The position numbers and the translations under genes are program-made. Below are positions 1 to 11,300 of a stretch of DNA of 64,000 bases, piece after piece. The notes under the pieces are model-generated. The model did no database searches, was not told where the DNA came from, and saw nothing but the letters and a program-made list of their open reading frames with translations. Origin of the DNA: Blattamonas nauphoetae (taxonomy: Eukaryota > Preaxostyla > Oxymonadida); the NCBI GenBank assembly GCA_033064195.1, contig JARBJD010000009.1, positions 1 to 64,000 on the forward strand. Direction: 5' to 3'. Positions within the stretch are counted from its first letter, which is position 1. Each line of letters starts with the position of its first letter.

Positions 1-2600
1 AACAAGACAACCGAAGCAGATATCAACAGCTACTCGTCTCCTTCCAAGTTCATTGGGCATCTTTTCACCGCCATCCATCTGACATGAACAACCTACACAG
101 CAGGAACGAACTTCCACATGATCGAACAGAATCAGTTTGTGGAAACTTTCTTTGACATGTTGCACATTTATGGGACAATTTTGATGTTATCTGATTGACC
201 TCCTGATCATAGTTGCACAGTTGGATGTATTCACAAGACTGGTGATGATCGACTGCTCTGTGACATTCTCGAACACAACCTAACTTTCATCTTCAAACTT
301 CCAATTCGACCCCCACGCTTCGGTCTTCGTGCTATTGAACAACTCAAGATTCAAAGCACCAGATGGTCAACACACATACAATCGCCTTGTCTCCAATCAA
401 CTTATTGAGACTCTTCGATATTTCAGGATGCACCATACTACAGCAATCAAAATCTGGATGCGGAGTGGTTTATAATTTCAGTCTATCAGAAGTGCTTCCT
501 GTATTTGACTCAATCCTCACTGACAATTCAGCTCCCAACAGAGCGTACGTTGATCTTGATCGTGATCTCGCGTATTTATGTCGTTGTAACTTCAATCGTA
601 GTATCACAACTGTTGGTGGAGCAATGCATCGTCATTCACCATCAGTCATCCATCCTGAAGATTATCGATTCAGAAGCAAGCCATCTCTCCAAAATAGATC
701 TTTCCAACAATCCATCGACAGATGATGTTTCTACGAAAGAATCTTCACCTCTTCCCAATCCTGATACAGGATCTGTCCAAACGCCCCCATCTGCCGTATT
801 CTTCACCGAAAGTTGTGCTGTTCTGACGAAGCTTCTATGAAATGCTTGGGCGTCCGAAGTGTCGCACTCCTTTGTCGAAACTGACCATCTCAGCGGAGGT
901 GGCGGTGAAGGGAAGGATGACACACCAAACACGCAAAAGTCCGCCACTCCTGTCTGTTGAAGGAAAAGCACATTGCTCACCTCTCATTCCTCCCCAAGCA
1001 ACTGAACACCGCCATGAATGTCACCATTTTCATTTTCCTTCGAAACTCTCCCCACCTTCAGTCGCTCCGGCAGTCATACTCAGATCTCGCAGAAATTTGA
1101 CACTTATTGCGAAAGTTTTGCAAACTTCAGTCAGCATGGACACATTTGAAACGAACGAAAGCTATCTACAGAATATGGCATACCCATTTATCTTCTCTGC
1201 GCATAAATTGATGCTCAACAAGTTCTGCACTGATTTTGTCGATGTCAGCATGAAATTTGAATATATTGAAGCCTCTCCCAAACTTTCAGACATCCCCACG
1301 TTCTACAACCCATCTTATTCGTCTTTTGGGGTTGTTCCGCCAGACGTTCACCTTCCCGTCCCATCTTCCTCCTTGATCATCCTTCATTATCTCGTCATTG
1401 CCCAATAGAGATCTCTCCTTTGTATTCACCCGCCTATCGTATTGTCTCCACTCTGGGCTCGAAAATCCCTCAGAACACGAATTCCACGCCAAGTCGACGC
1501 AAATGTTCATTGAATCCCGCCCCACAGTGGAAAGACTGAAGTCGCCCTCTCTTCATCCCTCTTGCTGCCCCTGCTTCAAGTCCGACCCCTTTGACGATTT
1601 TATCCTCTCAGTTGGCGATTCACGGGAAGATAACGATCATGTGATCGATCAAGCCGAATCGACCCTTCCGCCATCACTCCAACTCGACAACGAGCTGAAA
1701 GAAGAATCAACCCTTCTGAGTGGAACCTAAGTCCCCACTCACTCTCGTTCGCCAGTCGTCCTCGCTCTAATCCCTTCCCCTCATCGTTGAAGACAGTGAG
1801 TATTGGAGAAGTGATTGACGAAGTGAACAAAACACTGACGAACATGGTGTTCTCCACTCCTCGTTCCGTCCTGACTACTCGGTCGGCCAGATCACAACCA
1901 GTGTCTCCAGTCTCGCCTGAACATTCAAAATTCCTGTTCGATTCGGGAGGAAAGATGGGTACTGAGTCCAGAGTCGAATTGACGAGCTGTCGCTGTCAGC
2001 ACACTTTCCTGCAATTCGGCTTTCCACAATGATTTCTGATTTGTGTCTCATCCCTCTGCAACAAACCTTCTTTTCTCAATCCTTCCACTGAACAACGAGA
2101 TGCTAATGAGTGAAGGATCGAGTGGAACGAGGAAGAAATGAGAGATGAGAAGTGTCTTGGAAAGCAAGAAAGAGTCGACAGAGCATAGATTATGCAATTT
2201 GAGTCTGTACACTCCAAGGCCATGTGCATTCACTCGAAAATGGTGCGAGAAAATGGTAAAGACTCGCTGGATGAGTGTCAAACCATGGAACAAACAAAAC
2301 AACAACTCGATGCCCAAACTGCGCTGGATGAAGAGCAAAGAAGAGAAGAGAGCGACTGGGACGTTCCTGGTGAAGAAGAAGCGGAAGCGGAAGGATTGGC
2401 GAAGAAGGAGAGGTTGGAATCGACGCGGCCTCGACTGATCGTAGAGACACACACTTCCAACCATCTGAAGGAGACGGGAGAGAACATGAAAGGAAGTGCG
2501 TTCTAGAGAGAGAGTTTGATCAGGGTGAGCGAAGAAGACTGATCAGAGCGAGTCTGTGTGGAGTGGTGGAGGAGGCGAGATAGAAGAGAGAGAGAAGCAC
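1..2600. other. decayed coding-like sequence, no intact gene
   Basis: No reading frame longer than about 190 codons survives here, and none carries a domain I recognise. Short plus-strand stretches have codon-like composition: around 500-840, 842-1408, and an acidic stretch near 2192-2506. They switch frame repeatedly and meet stops. The most likely reading is the remains of the 5' and middle parts of the surface-protein gene whose C-terminal end is recognisable at 2600-3855, but I cannot show continuity. An unrecognised gene with many introns is the alternative. Confidence 0.35.
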
Positions 2601-3855
2601 GATCGCGCAAAGAGACAAGTTGAATGGAGAATTATCAGAAGATTGTGGCAGTGTTTGTAGGGGAAAGGAAAGTGGACGAAAAGGGAAGAGATGAGACACA
2701 GGGCACATTCATGTTATCACTTGACTATTTCACTGTTGCGTCGGATGACGACAATATTGAGATCACGGAACCGAATAACTTGTGGAGTTTGACCAACCAG
2801 AAGTGTTCACCAGTTCTCTACTCGCTTCGCTCAGCTTGGCCGGATCACATTGATTGACTCGTCGCTGGAACTGAAAGACGTTGTTGATCGCTCACTGATG
2901 AAGATGCGAGAAGACAGTGCTCTTCACAACTGTTTCGGTGTCGATGAGTTGGATCACGCCTGTCTCCCATTCACAATCCTCCTTCCACATCCGATGTTCG
3001 GAAGGAGGAGATTGAGATTAGCAATCTGAATGGAGGAGATGGAGTGGAAACAGCATCAACGTGGATCTCCTCGAGTGATTGTCAGCTGACAGCAAAGAAA
3101 CAATCTCTCACTCGCCATTCTTCGTTCCGACTCTCAATACATCCTCATCGAAAGCCACGTTCGACAAGAAATCGTGAACGCACGCGTTTACCCTGATTGG
3201 ATCGACATTCATCCCGTGTGGATTGTTCCTGGAAGTGTTTGAGAGATCAGGACACAATGGCAGGAATGGAGAATACACCCGCGAACTGACAGAATCGTCC
3301 ACTCTCTCGTTCACCGAAACAGCCATCACACTCGCCATTCCACAGAAGGAGATTGCAGCATCCATCGCAGTCGAGGCAGAATGGCATGCTCGCCTCGTTT
3401 TTGGTGATGGAAGTCGGACAGAGTCGTTCCGAGTGAAATTGAGTGGATCGGATGAACGAAAAGCATTGACAAAGCAAGCAATGAAGTGGGTGGTTCCTGT
3501 GATCTGTGCGTGTGTCTCCTCCTCCTCTTCATCGTCATCCTTCTCCGCCACCGTTCCTAAAAGAAGAAGAATGAAAAGTCGCTTCTTCACAAAACAGACG
3601 AGATGGACTCACTTCCTCCCGAGAAGATCGAAGACTTTGACAACTTGGGTATTCCTCCATCGTCGATTGTCTCGTTGACGGACGCAGATGAAGGGTTTGT
3701 GATGAATGGAGGAGACAGATCAAACCCCGCTTTTCAACCACCCATCCTTCATCTTTCTCCTTCATTCATCACCATGTGGAGGAAAATTGATGAAAAGATA
3801 CCTATTATGGGTGAAAGGCACTTGAGGATTAGCAAGATCGATCACACGCATTGAA
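2600..3855 (+). pseudogene. decayed C-terminal part of a membrane-anchored surface protein
   Basis: The plus strand keeps a recognisable C-terminal architecture. There is a Thr/Ser/Glu-rich extracellular stretch (near 3240-3480) ending in a juxtamembrane MKWVVPVICACV. A hydrophobic run then needs a frame change to become LLLLFIVILL, followed by basic residues (RRRMKS) and a short cytoplasmic tail beginning MDSLPPEKIEDFDNLG at 3603. The order ectodomain, single membrane helix, basic stop-transfer, acidic tail resembles the intact beta-helix protein at 23534-28735, though not in sequence that I can align. Frame changes around the membrane helix and stops upstream indicate a broken gene. I have seen similar tails in oxymonad surface-protein families; that is memory, not a search. 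Confidence 0.45.
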
Positions 3856-4627
3856 TCTCACAAGGTTCAGACCTCACTTGTCTCTCGGTATGCTCTTTGT
3901 CGCTTCCTCATGCATTCATCTCTCTCGATTTCAGCTTTACTTCGCATCACTCCTCTTTAACTCTCACGAATGAACTTAACTCGATTGCCAGAGACAACTA
4001 CAGATCAAAACAACAAAAATGGTATGAGTGATTCATTTTGAACTTTTTTCCATTGTGTTCAATATCATTTTTTATCTCCAGTCAGTTCATTGTATTGTTG
4101 TTTTCTCTCAGATCATGATGTACCCTGATCGATATCAAGATAGCATCCTCTCGAGGTCTGTCCTATCCTCTATTCATTGTATCTTTTATTCTCAGATTCT
4201 TTTCAAATATACAGTTGAAGAAAGATTGTCTCAGCCAGCTCGACGTTCGTGAAACCACAAGCATTGATTCCTCGTTTTGTTCATTCTTCGCAACCGAAAT
4301 CAGAGCGATCAATTTCCTCGAGGTTGCGAAAACGGCCTTAACCATCCTTGCTCGTCATCTCCAAACCATACATGGCGGAGTTGAGAGATTGTAATGATCA
4401 GGAGAGATCAGCTTTTATATCGCCAATTCGTCGTTTTCATTCGTTTTATCGTATTATTTCTTATGAAATCGTGATAACGAGAAAAAGAAATGAGTAATGA
4501 GCTTAAACGAGTTTCAACAGTTGCCCATTAAACACTTTTTTCCCATTGATCAACTCATAAAGATTAACCTTCATCTCCTCCCACAGGTGTTTGCACAGGC
4601 TATCACTGCAAGGATGGATATCCCTTC
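3856..4627. other. intergenic, nothing recognised
   Basis: This AT-rich 0.77 kb between the decayed surface-protein gene and the first hAT-like element holds only short frames without recognisable motifs. No inverted repeat matching the Polinton end was found. Confidence 0.4.
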
Positions 4628-4635
4628 ACTTGATC
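4628..4635. repeat. target-site duplication, left copy (ACTTGATC)
   Basis: The eight bases ACTTGATC lie immediately outside the left inverted end and are repeated exactly at 6273-6280 outside the right end. Eight-base duplications are typical of hAT superfamily insertion. Confidence 0.85.
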
Positions 4636-6272
4636 TAGGCTTGTCTGACCGGCCAAAAGTGCCGGTCAGAGTCAGTGGCCAATTCTTCAAAGGGTCCGAT
4701 CTCACCTAAATTGTCAATTCCACACTTTCAACAAGAAAATCACAAGATAGCTAACATTTGTGTCCAGATTTACCAACTAACACAAGAAATATGCCGAGGA
4801 TCTGCTTACTCGAAAAGATTTGTTTTTTCAACAGAAAAGAATGAAGATAACACTTCGAAAGGCGAGCAGGATATGGTTAATTTGAAGAGAATACATGATT
4901 AGATGATCAACGCCAAAACAAAGACGAGAACATGCAGCACAATCCGAGCAATCCCTCTTCCCCCTCCGTCTGCCAAAGATATCACAAAGACCAGTCTGCT
5001 GTCCGAATCTTCACTATTACTCAGTTCCAGCTTGTATTTCATGTTGGCAGTTGTGTTGCACTCGATCCACGAACGGGTGAACGTTATTTCAGTACCGTCA
5101 TCTATTTTCGTCCTTTTCGCTGTAGATGTGGAGGAACCCTTCGCTGGGTTGTCTGACTTGTTCACTCGGATGAACGTGTTGTTCGTGGCAAAGTATTTCA
5201 GGTCGCTGACGTCTGAGTTAAGGTTTGTTGTGATGTGAATGAGGTGATGGGCTGCGTGGAAGTGTGATCTCCTCGAGCGGCGAGACGAACGTCCTGCTGT
5301 TTTGTGGAGTGTTCTCCGGCGAGAGGACCATGTTAGAGATCTTGTTTGAGGTTGAGTGAGTGTGTTGAGGGTTGGTGTGGGTGAGGCTGGCGGAGAAGTG
5401 AGTGTACTCTCCCCCATTCGAGAAGGCCGTTGAGTTGTTGTCGTAGATATCAAACGTGATTTTTGTCTTCTGTTGGTCCTCAATTGGGTCAGAACCAAGA
5501 CTCAGCAAATGTGTGAATTTGAGGGCACCCGATCCGCTCCGTAGTCTTCAGACAGACTCAACATAACGACGAGACTCAATCAGTTTCCCAAAGTCACTGT
5601 CAACTCTTGGTTGGTCTTCTTGTCCACCAACTCTGCAATCTTCAGGATACTGTCACGAGGAGGGATGGAGAACCTGACAAAGTTGCTCTCGTCGTGAATT
5701 GGATGGTGAGTGGAGAAGCATGCGAAGTGAGTGGATGAGAGGGTTGATGTGTGGTGGCCTTTGAGAGTGTTCGACAGATGTTGGTGTTGTTCGTATTCGA
5801 TGTGAATCTCACCTTTGACAATGGCATCACAAAGCTCTTCCCAGTTCAGCTCTGTTTCCTTCGGCTTCTCTCCTCTACATTCTCAATGGCTTAAGTTCTG
5901 TATCTTGAAAGGAACTGAGAAAAAAGTGAAAGAAAGATTTGGGCAGACAGATGACAGCTGGTACCAAAAAGATTTTGTCTTAAGGGTTCATACCAAGAAG
6001 TTTCGACGTTCGGCGACAACTATTTCAGTGATAGAGGATGAAGAAGTTCGATCAAATGCCCATTACTTTTTGTGTTAAGTTCGATCGAGAAAGGATACTG
6101 TGAAATTAAGAGTTAAATCGCTGAATTGAATGATCAAAAGCTGATTTGTTAAAATTCTGAAGAAATCGGAGAAATGGTAAATCAAGATTATGGGTTCCGA
6201 AATACCTCCGGTCAGGGACCGTCAGTACTTTTCGATGAAAACTGACCGGTCAGTGCCGGTCAGACAAGCCTA
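4636..6272. mobile_element. hAT-like non-autonomous DNA transposon, 1637 bp
   Basis: The element begins TAGGCTTGTCTGACCGGC and ends with the exact reverse complement, giving 18-bp perfect terminal inverted repeats. It is flanked by the 8-bp duplication ACTTGATC. Subterminal copies of the CCGGTCA motif lie at both ends (about 4661-4670 and 6207-6262), a layout common in hAT elements, where transposase binds subterminal repeats. No transposase frame is present inside, so it would need a transposase from elsewhere. The interior holds minus-strand coding-like fragments (4899-5830). Perfect ends and duplication point to a fairly recent insertion. The duplication does not fit the usual hAT nTnnnnAn pattern, so superfamily assignment rests on length and end structure. 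Confidence 0.8.
4899..5830 (-). pseudogene. host-gene-like fragments carried inside the hAT-like element
   Basis: On the minus strand two overlapping frames give protein-like text. One contains ITFDIYDNNSTAFSNGGEY (near 5470-5400). The other runs LKYFATNNTFIRV ... SWIECNTTANMKYKLELSN and ends in a hydrophobic C-terminus (LHVLVFVLALII at 4899). The mix of Asn/Thr/Ser-rich, secreted-looking sequence and a terminal hydrophobic segment fits a captured piece of a surface-protein gene, not a transposase. No single frame spans the stretch, so it looks broken or was captured with introns. Family identity is not established. Confidence 0.4.
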
Positions 6273-6280
6273 ACTTGATC
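6273..6280. repeat. target-site duplication, right copy (ACTTGATC)
   Basis: Exact repeat of 4628-4635, directly after the right inverted end. It shows the element was inserted as a unit and that the sequence beginning at 6273 was once joined to the sequence ending at 4635. Confidence 0.85.
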
Positions 6281-6343
6281 TTTCACTTTTTCGTGGACGT
6301 TTGATTTATGTGGATTTCAGGGGTTTTGTGGCATACCCTGAGG

Positions 6344-7780
6344 TCAGAGTAGACCGAACTCAGCAATGAATTCTGGAGTTAAGTCGTCAATAGAGTCTGC
6401 ATGGAACTTTGTGTGTTGGATTGGAACGTACACTATTTTTGGTAGACATGTGAGTCCATTCAGTAGAGTAGCTACAACATTACCGTGCTTGTATTCAATG
6501 AATTTCCCCACGAATTGAAACTGTCTACGCTTCTTCTGAAACTTTGCAACAGTCTTGTTCAAATCAAGGTGAATCAGTAGAATGTTTCCTGGTTTGTATT
6601 TCCATAGCATCTGAGTTGTCTGCTGTCTTTGGATGGCCTTCAATTGTTCTTCACAACTGGAGATGTACAGTGCTTCGATCTCTCGATTGTTTTGTGCTTG
6701 CTCTGGAGTGAATTTGTTCCAGTACGCTCGATGTGGAGTCATGTTGTAGTATTCCACCATCTGATTCATCAGCGTATGATTGGCCATTTGTGTTGCATTG
6801 TCTTGGAATCCATCTCTGATTGTTCTGATCACTCGATCGACAATTCGATTATGATTTGTGAAAGGTGAACTTGTGAAATATGTGCTGACATTCAGATCCT
6901 TGAAAAACTCTGATGCTTCTCTACTTGTCCATGCTGCTTCACCATCACCACGAATGTTGTTGACATGAACTCCACGATGATTAATCAGATCATTGATTGC
7001 TGTCTTGACTTTGCTCCATGATTTATCCAGAACTGGAATGACAACCAGGTATTTAGTGTTGATGTTAATTGCGAAGAGGTAAATCTGCAGTACTGTTTTC
7101 GACGTTGGTGATTGGATAAATACAAGATCAATTTCCCATGATCCGAACTTGGGTGAAAAGTATGGTCGATCACAATTCTGTGGCACCTTTCTGTCTGATG
7201 TCTTCTGTGGATCACCTGTTATTGCTTTCGACATGAACTGCATTTTTGATCGAAATGGATACACTATTTTTTCCGTTGTTTTTGGCATCGTTGGTGGATC
7301 AATTCTCATTCTGTCACTTCCTTTTTCCCTCTGGATTTTCCTCGGATGTGCTACACTCCATCTGTGATCAAATTCCTCATACCAATCCTGAAATGATCTT
7401 CCTCCGAATGGGATTTGTTTTGTGTGAGTCAGAATGAAGTTAAGATCATCGTTCGCAATAGTTCTGTTAATCGAGGCTCGAACGAATGTGTCTCTGTTCA
7501 TTTTATTTGCATCAAGAATGTGTGATGTAATAAAGTGTTCCATCTGCTTTTGATTTTTCATTATTGAGTTCTCAGCTTTGATCTGTTCATCTTCTGAATC
7601 GTTTCTCTGTTGATGATCAAACAATCCTTTCATTTGTGCCAACTTATTGAGCACTTGCTGTGTCGTCGGTTCATTCTGTCTGATCTCCCTCACTGGGTGG
7701 TTGAACACGGTTGGTGTGAAGAAGGGATTTCTCTCTATTGGATCCTGCATCTGTGAAATTGGTATAATGTCATCATCATC

Positions 7781-7821
<41 letters not shown>

Positions 7822-8341
7822 CATCATCCTCTTCGATCTTCCTCTCCTTCATTGGATATTCATATTCAAACCCCATTGATTTCAAGTTTCTCTTCAGTCC
7901 AGGAATAATTCGATATTCAGGTGGTTCTAGAACTATTGGTCTTTGCGCTGGAATGGGTATTGGTCTTGCCTCTGCAGGGCTTCGAACTCTTGGTGAGAGA
8001 ATTGGTGTCACTTGCTGATTGTACTTTCGATGATATTCTTTATACATCTTGTATGCTTTTTCACATCTCCAATCACTAAAACGTTTTCCCAAGAATTCAA
8101 TAAGAAACTGTGAGACTACTTTTGTTCCATCTGAAATAGTTACATTAGGAGGTAATCCACCATTGAACCAATCCTCGAAATATGTTTCGTCGTTTGCTAC
8201 ATATTCTCCATGTGAATCATAGACATCATATACTGGTAAAGTGTTGGTTCTATTGAACTTGACATTGAATATTTTCTCTTTAGAGTGTTGTGAGCAATTC
8301 AGTAACCTATCCACTAAAGTATTAATCTGTCGTGTATTCAT
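6344..8341 (-). CDS. Polinton integrase (rve/DDE type)
   Basis: A 665-residue frame. A retroviral-type integrase core starts near residue 395: WEIDLVFIQ, then RGDGEAAWTS near residue 465, then the NRIVDRVIRTIRDG stretch near residue 500. A small beta-rich C-terminal domain follows (about residues 575-640, KPGNILLIHLDLN ... QFQFVGKFIEY), the usual chromatin- or DNA-binding end of Polinton integrases. The enzyme family inserts element DNA into host chromosomes. The N-terminal 300 residues are poorly recognised and contain a run of Asp encoded by an ATC/GAT microsatellite (about residues 172-192). The gene lies 23 bases downstream of the polymerase gene on the same strand. The frame looks whole. 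Confidence 0.85.
7771..7833. repeat. (ATC)n microsatellite inside the integrase gene
   Basis: About 20 near-perfect ATC/CAT triplets. On the minus strand they encode the poly-Asp run of the integrase; on the plus strand they would read as poly-Ser, which makes a spurious antisense frame. Confidence 0.9.
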
Positions 8342-8364
8342 TTATACAAAAATAAAGTTTGTGT

Positions 8365-11300
8365 TTATTCAATAATATAATCAGTAGCTTTCAGTCCATG
8401 AATGAATGGAGGACACGATTCATTTTCAAGTACAATTGCCTTCAGATGGATTCCACTGAGACTGAGTTTCTGTTGTTGTATTTTGGCTATCTCAAATCCA
8501 TTGGTGTCCTCTTCGCTCACGATTCTTTTCGTCTGGAACGCATCATTCTGATGCTTGAACCGTTTTACGGTGAAGTTCAATGTGGTTGTCACAGTTTTCT
8601 CTCCATCAAGACATTTCACATAATCGTCACTTGTGATATTTGTTTTCTTTAGAGACACTCCTTTGATCTTACATTTCTCATCGAGAGAGTAACACTTGGG
8701 TGCAAGACAGATCATCTGTTCACCTTCCTTTTCAATTGCTAGTCCTAGCAGTTTCTTCTCATCATCAACTCCTTTTTCAGGATTTTGAAACCATTCGTAT
8801 TTGTGAGCATCATAGAATTCTTTGTCAGCAATCACGTGTTCAAATTGTTGATGAATTCCAGCATTCGGATCTCCACCAATCGCCCAATATGCAGAGTCAG
8901 TATCTCCTTCACAGAAGTGAATCTTGTTCATGTCTAGGCACTTGTACATGAAGTTGTAGATGAAATTCAGATACCAGAACTTGGCATTGTCGAGTGTGAA
9001 TACTGCTTCCTGCAGACATGTCTTGCATGATGCTTTCTCTCGATCTTCAATCACGATGTAGTTGTCCTCATTGATCTCTCTAGTTGCCACAAATCCTTTC
9101 ATCATCTGTTTCAAGTATGTTCTCTTCTCATTGCAGATTGTGATTGAGTTGTACTTCTCAGTGTTCATTCCATCGTATCCGTAACTTTCATTCAAGTTGG
9201 TCTTACAGAACTGTTCTTTTCCCTTGTTTCCAACCTTCATTGCTTCAATTCGATCATTCATGAATGAGGTCACAAATGGTTCAAATCCAGCATGTCTCGA
9301 AAAGACCATCACACTCCGGACTTCGTCCACAATGAAGTGGCAATAGTCGATGAGGAACCACAGATAGTATGTCGAAAAGAACATATACTGATCGTGTGTG
9401 CTCAAGAGTTGAGTGAGCTTCCGTTGTTTGTCATCAGTCTTCAATCCATGTTTCTTCATCAACGAATAAGTCTTCTCTCCAATGTTCTCTTCAGTCGTAT
9501 TGACCACGATGTTCCTGAAGATTGGTGGGAAGTTAATGAAATCATTGATGTGCTTCTCTTCGATATGTCCTTTCAATTCTACAACAAATAGTGTCTTCTG
9601 ATTCTTGTCTTCGATAATCTTGCGACAATCTTTATCTCCTGTTGCAGTAAACAAGCATCTTCCTGGCATGTACATTCTGTGATTAGTGTATGGATTGTTC
9701 TTGTTCTTGATTGATGAAAAAGCACTTGGATACAGTGAATTAAAGTCAACACCACAGACGTGAGTCATGATGTGTTCAGTATCGGTTGATTTGACAACAC
9801 CCTCTTCAAAAGAGAAGTGATTGATTGGTGTCACGTCTTTGATGTTCTGTCTGTGCTGAACAGTCGATAATCCACCAGTCACAGCTGCTCTCAGTTTGTG
9901 ATAAGTTTGCTCGTGTGTCAGAGTCATCGGCAATGATTTCCAGAGGCAGTACTTCTTCAATTGAATTCTCAATCGAGTGAGATGTTCATCCTTGTCTGAC
10001 TTGTATGTGTTGCAGTAATCACAACAGATCTTTACGTTCTCTTTTGAATGTCCTTTCGAATTGTCGATTCTGTCTAACGTTGGTCGTACTGCTTGTGAGA
10101 AGTGGCACTTGCAGATGTAGCAAACTCTCTTGCATTGTTGAACAAACCAATCGTAGTCTGCTTCTGTGACATTGTTGGTTGTATTGCGATGAGCTTTCTG
10201 GTCTTGATACCTGTATCCTTCAACTTTGTATTTCCAGTATTGTTTGGTGATCTTGATTGGACCAGATTCGTCACATTCGTTGTAGTCAGCATCAATATCA
10301 AAGTCTTTGTAGGCGCATGCATACTTGATTGCAGAAGCATTCGCTGATAAAGAGAGATTGTGCAACATATCCACTTTGTTTTGGAAGTTCAAATCAATGA
10401 GATTATCCAATGGTGCAATCATACATTCGACGTCTCTGATGTTGTAGAACTTGAGGTAATCCCATCTGTTTTTGAATCCTTGTTTGTTCCAATCGTCAAG
10501 ATATATTTGGGAATCAATGTCGGACATTTCACTGTTGTTCAGACTGGAGTAGAATTCATATTTGGAGAATGGTTCGTGTTTGCTCAGCACTGCATCGTAG
10601 TCTGATGAATCAAATGACTCGTATGCAAAGAATGATTTCTGAAGTGTTGTATTTCCTCCAAAAGCCTTCACTGCATTGTCCAATGTCATTGGTCCTGTGT
10701 ACGACATCATGTCAATGAACCGAAGCACCTGTTGTGTCTTCTCGTGTCTGATCAGTACTTGTTTATACTTCGTTGTGGATCCAAGGAAACTCACCACTTT
10801 CCAATCCTTGTCAACGAGATCACGAAAGATGAGATTGATGTCAAATCTGGAACTGTTGAATCCAATCACACTGACTTCATTTTGTGAGGGGATTTCAGGG
10901 TCTTCGTAGTAGTTATCTTCTCGAACTGTCTCGGCATATTTGAAGAGTTGTCTGATCCATTGCTTCACAAAGTCCTTTCCATCTCGAAGATCAAAGTAGA
11001 TTGACTTCACCCCTGATTTTGTTTTGATTGCTGATGCAACTGACAGAGGTTTCAAATGTGAGATCAGTTGTGTGTTGTCATCGGAGAATAGATTGTCAAG
11101 AATGAGATCTTCCATTGTTTCGAAATCGTATGTGATGTAGTATTGTGTTGGTTTGAATTCGTCTTGTCTTTTGTGTGCCATCAGATATTCATACGTTCTA
11201 TTGTTGAGAATATGTGGAACATATGGTCGTGGTGTTTTATCGAGTGAGATCTTCTTCACATGTTTTCCATCAAGTTCTTTGCACTCTCTGAGATGCTTCT

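Noticed and set aside
7647-8018. Plus-strand frame with a long poly-Ser run
   Set aside because: The run is the antisense reading of the ATC microsatellite inside the integrase gene.
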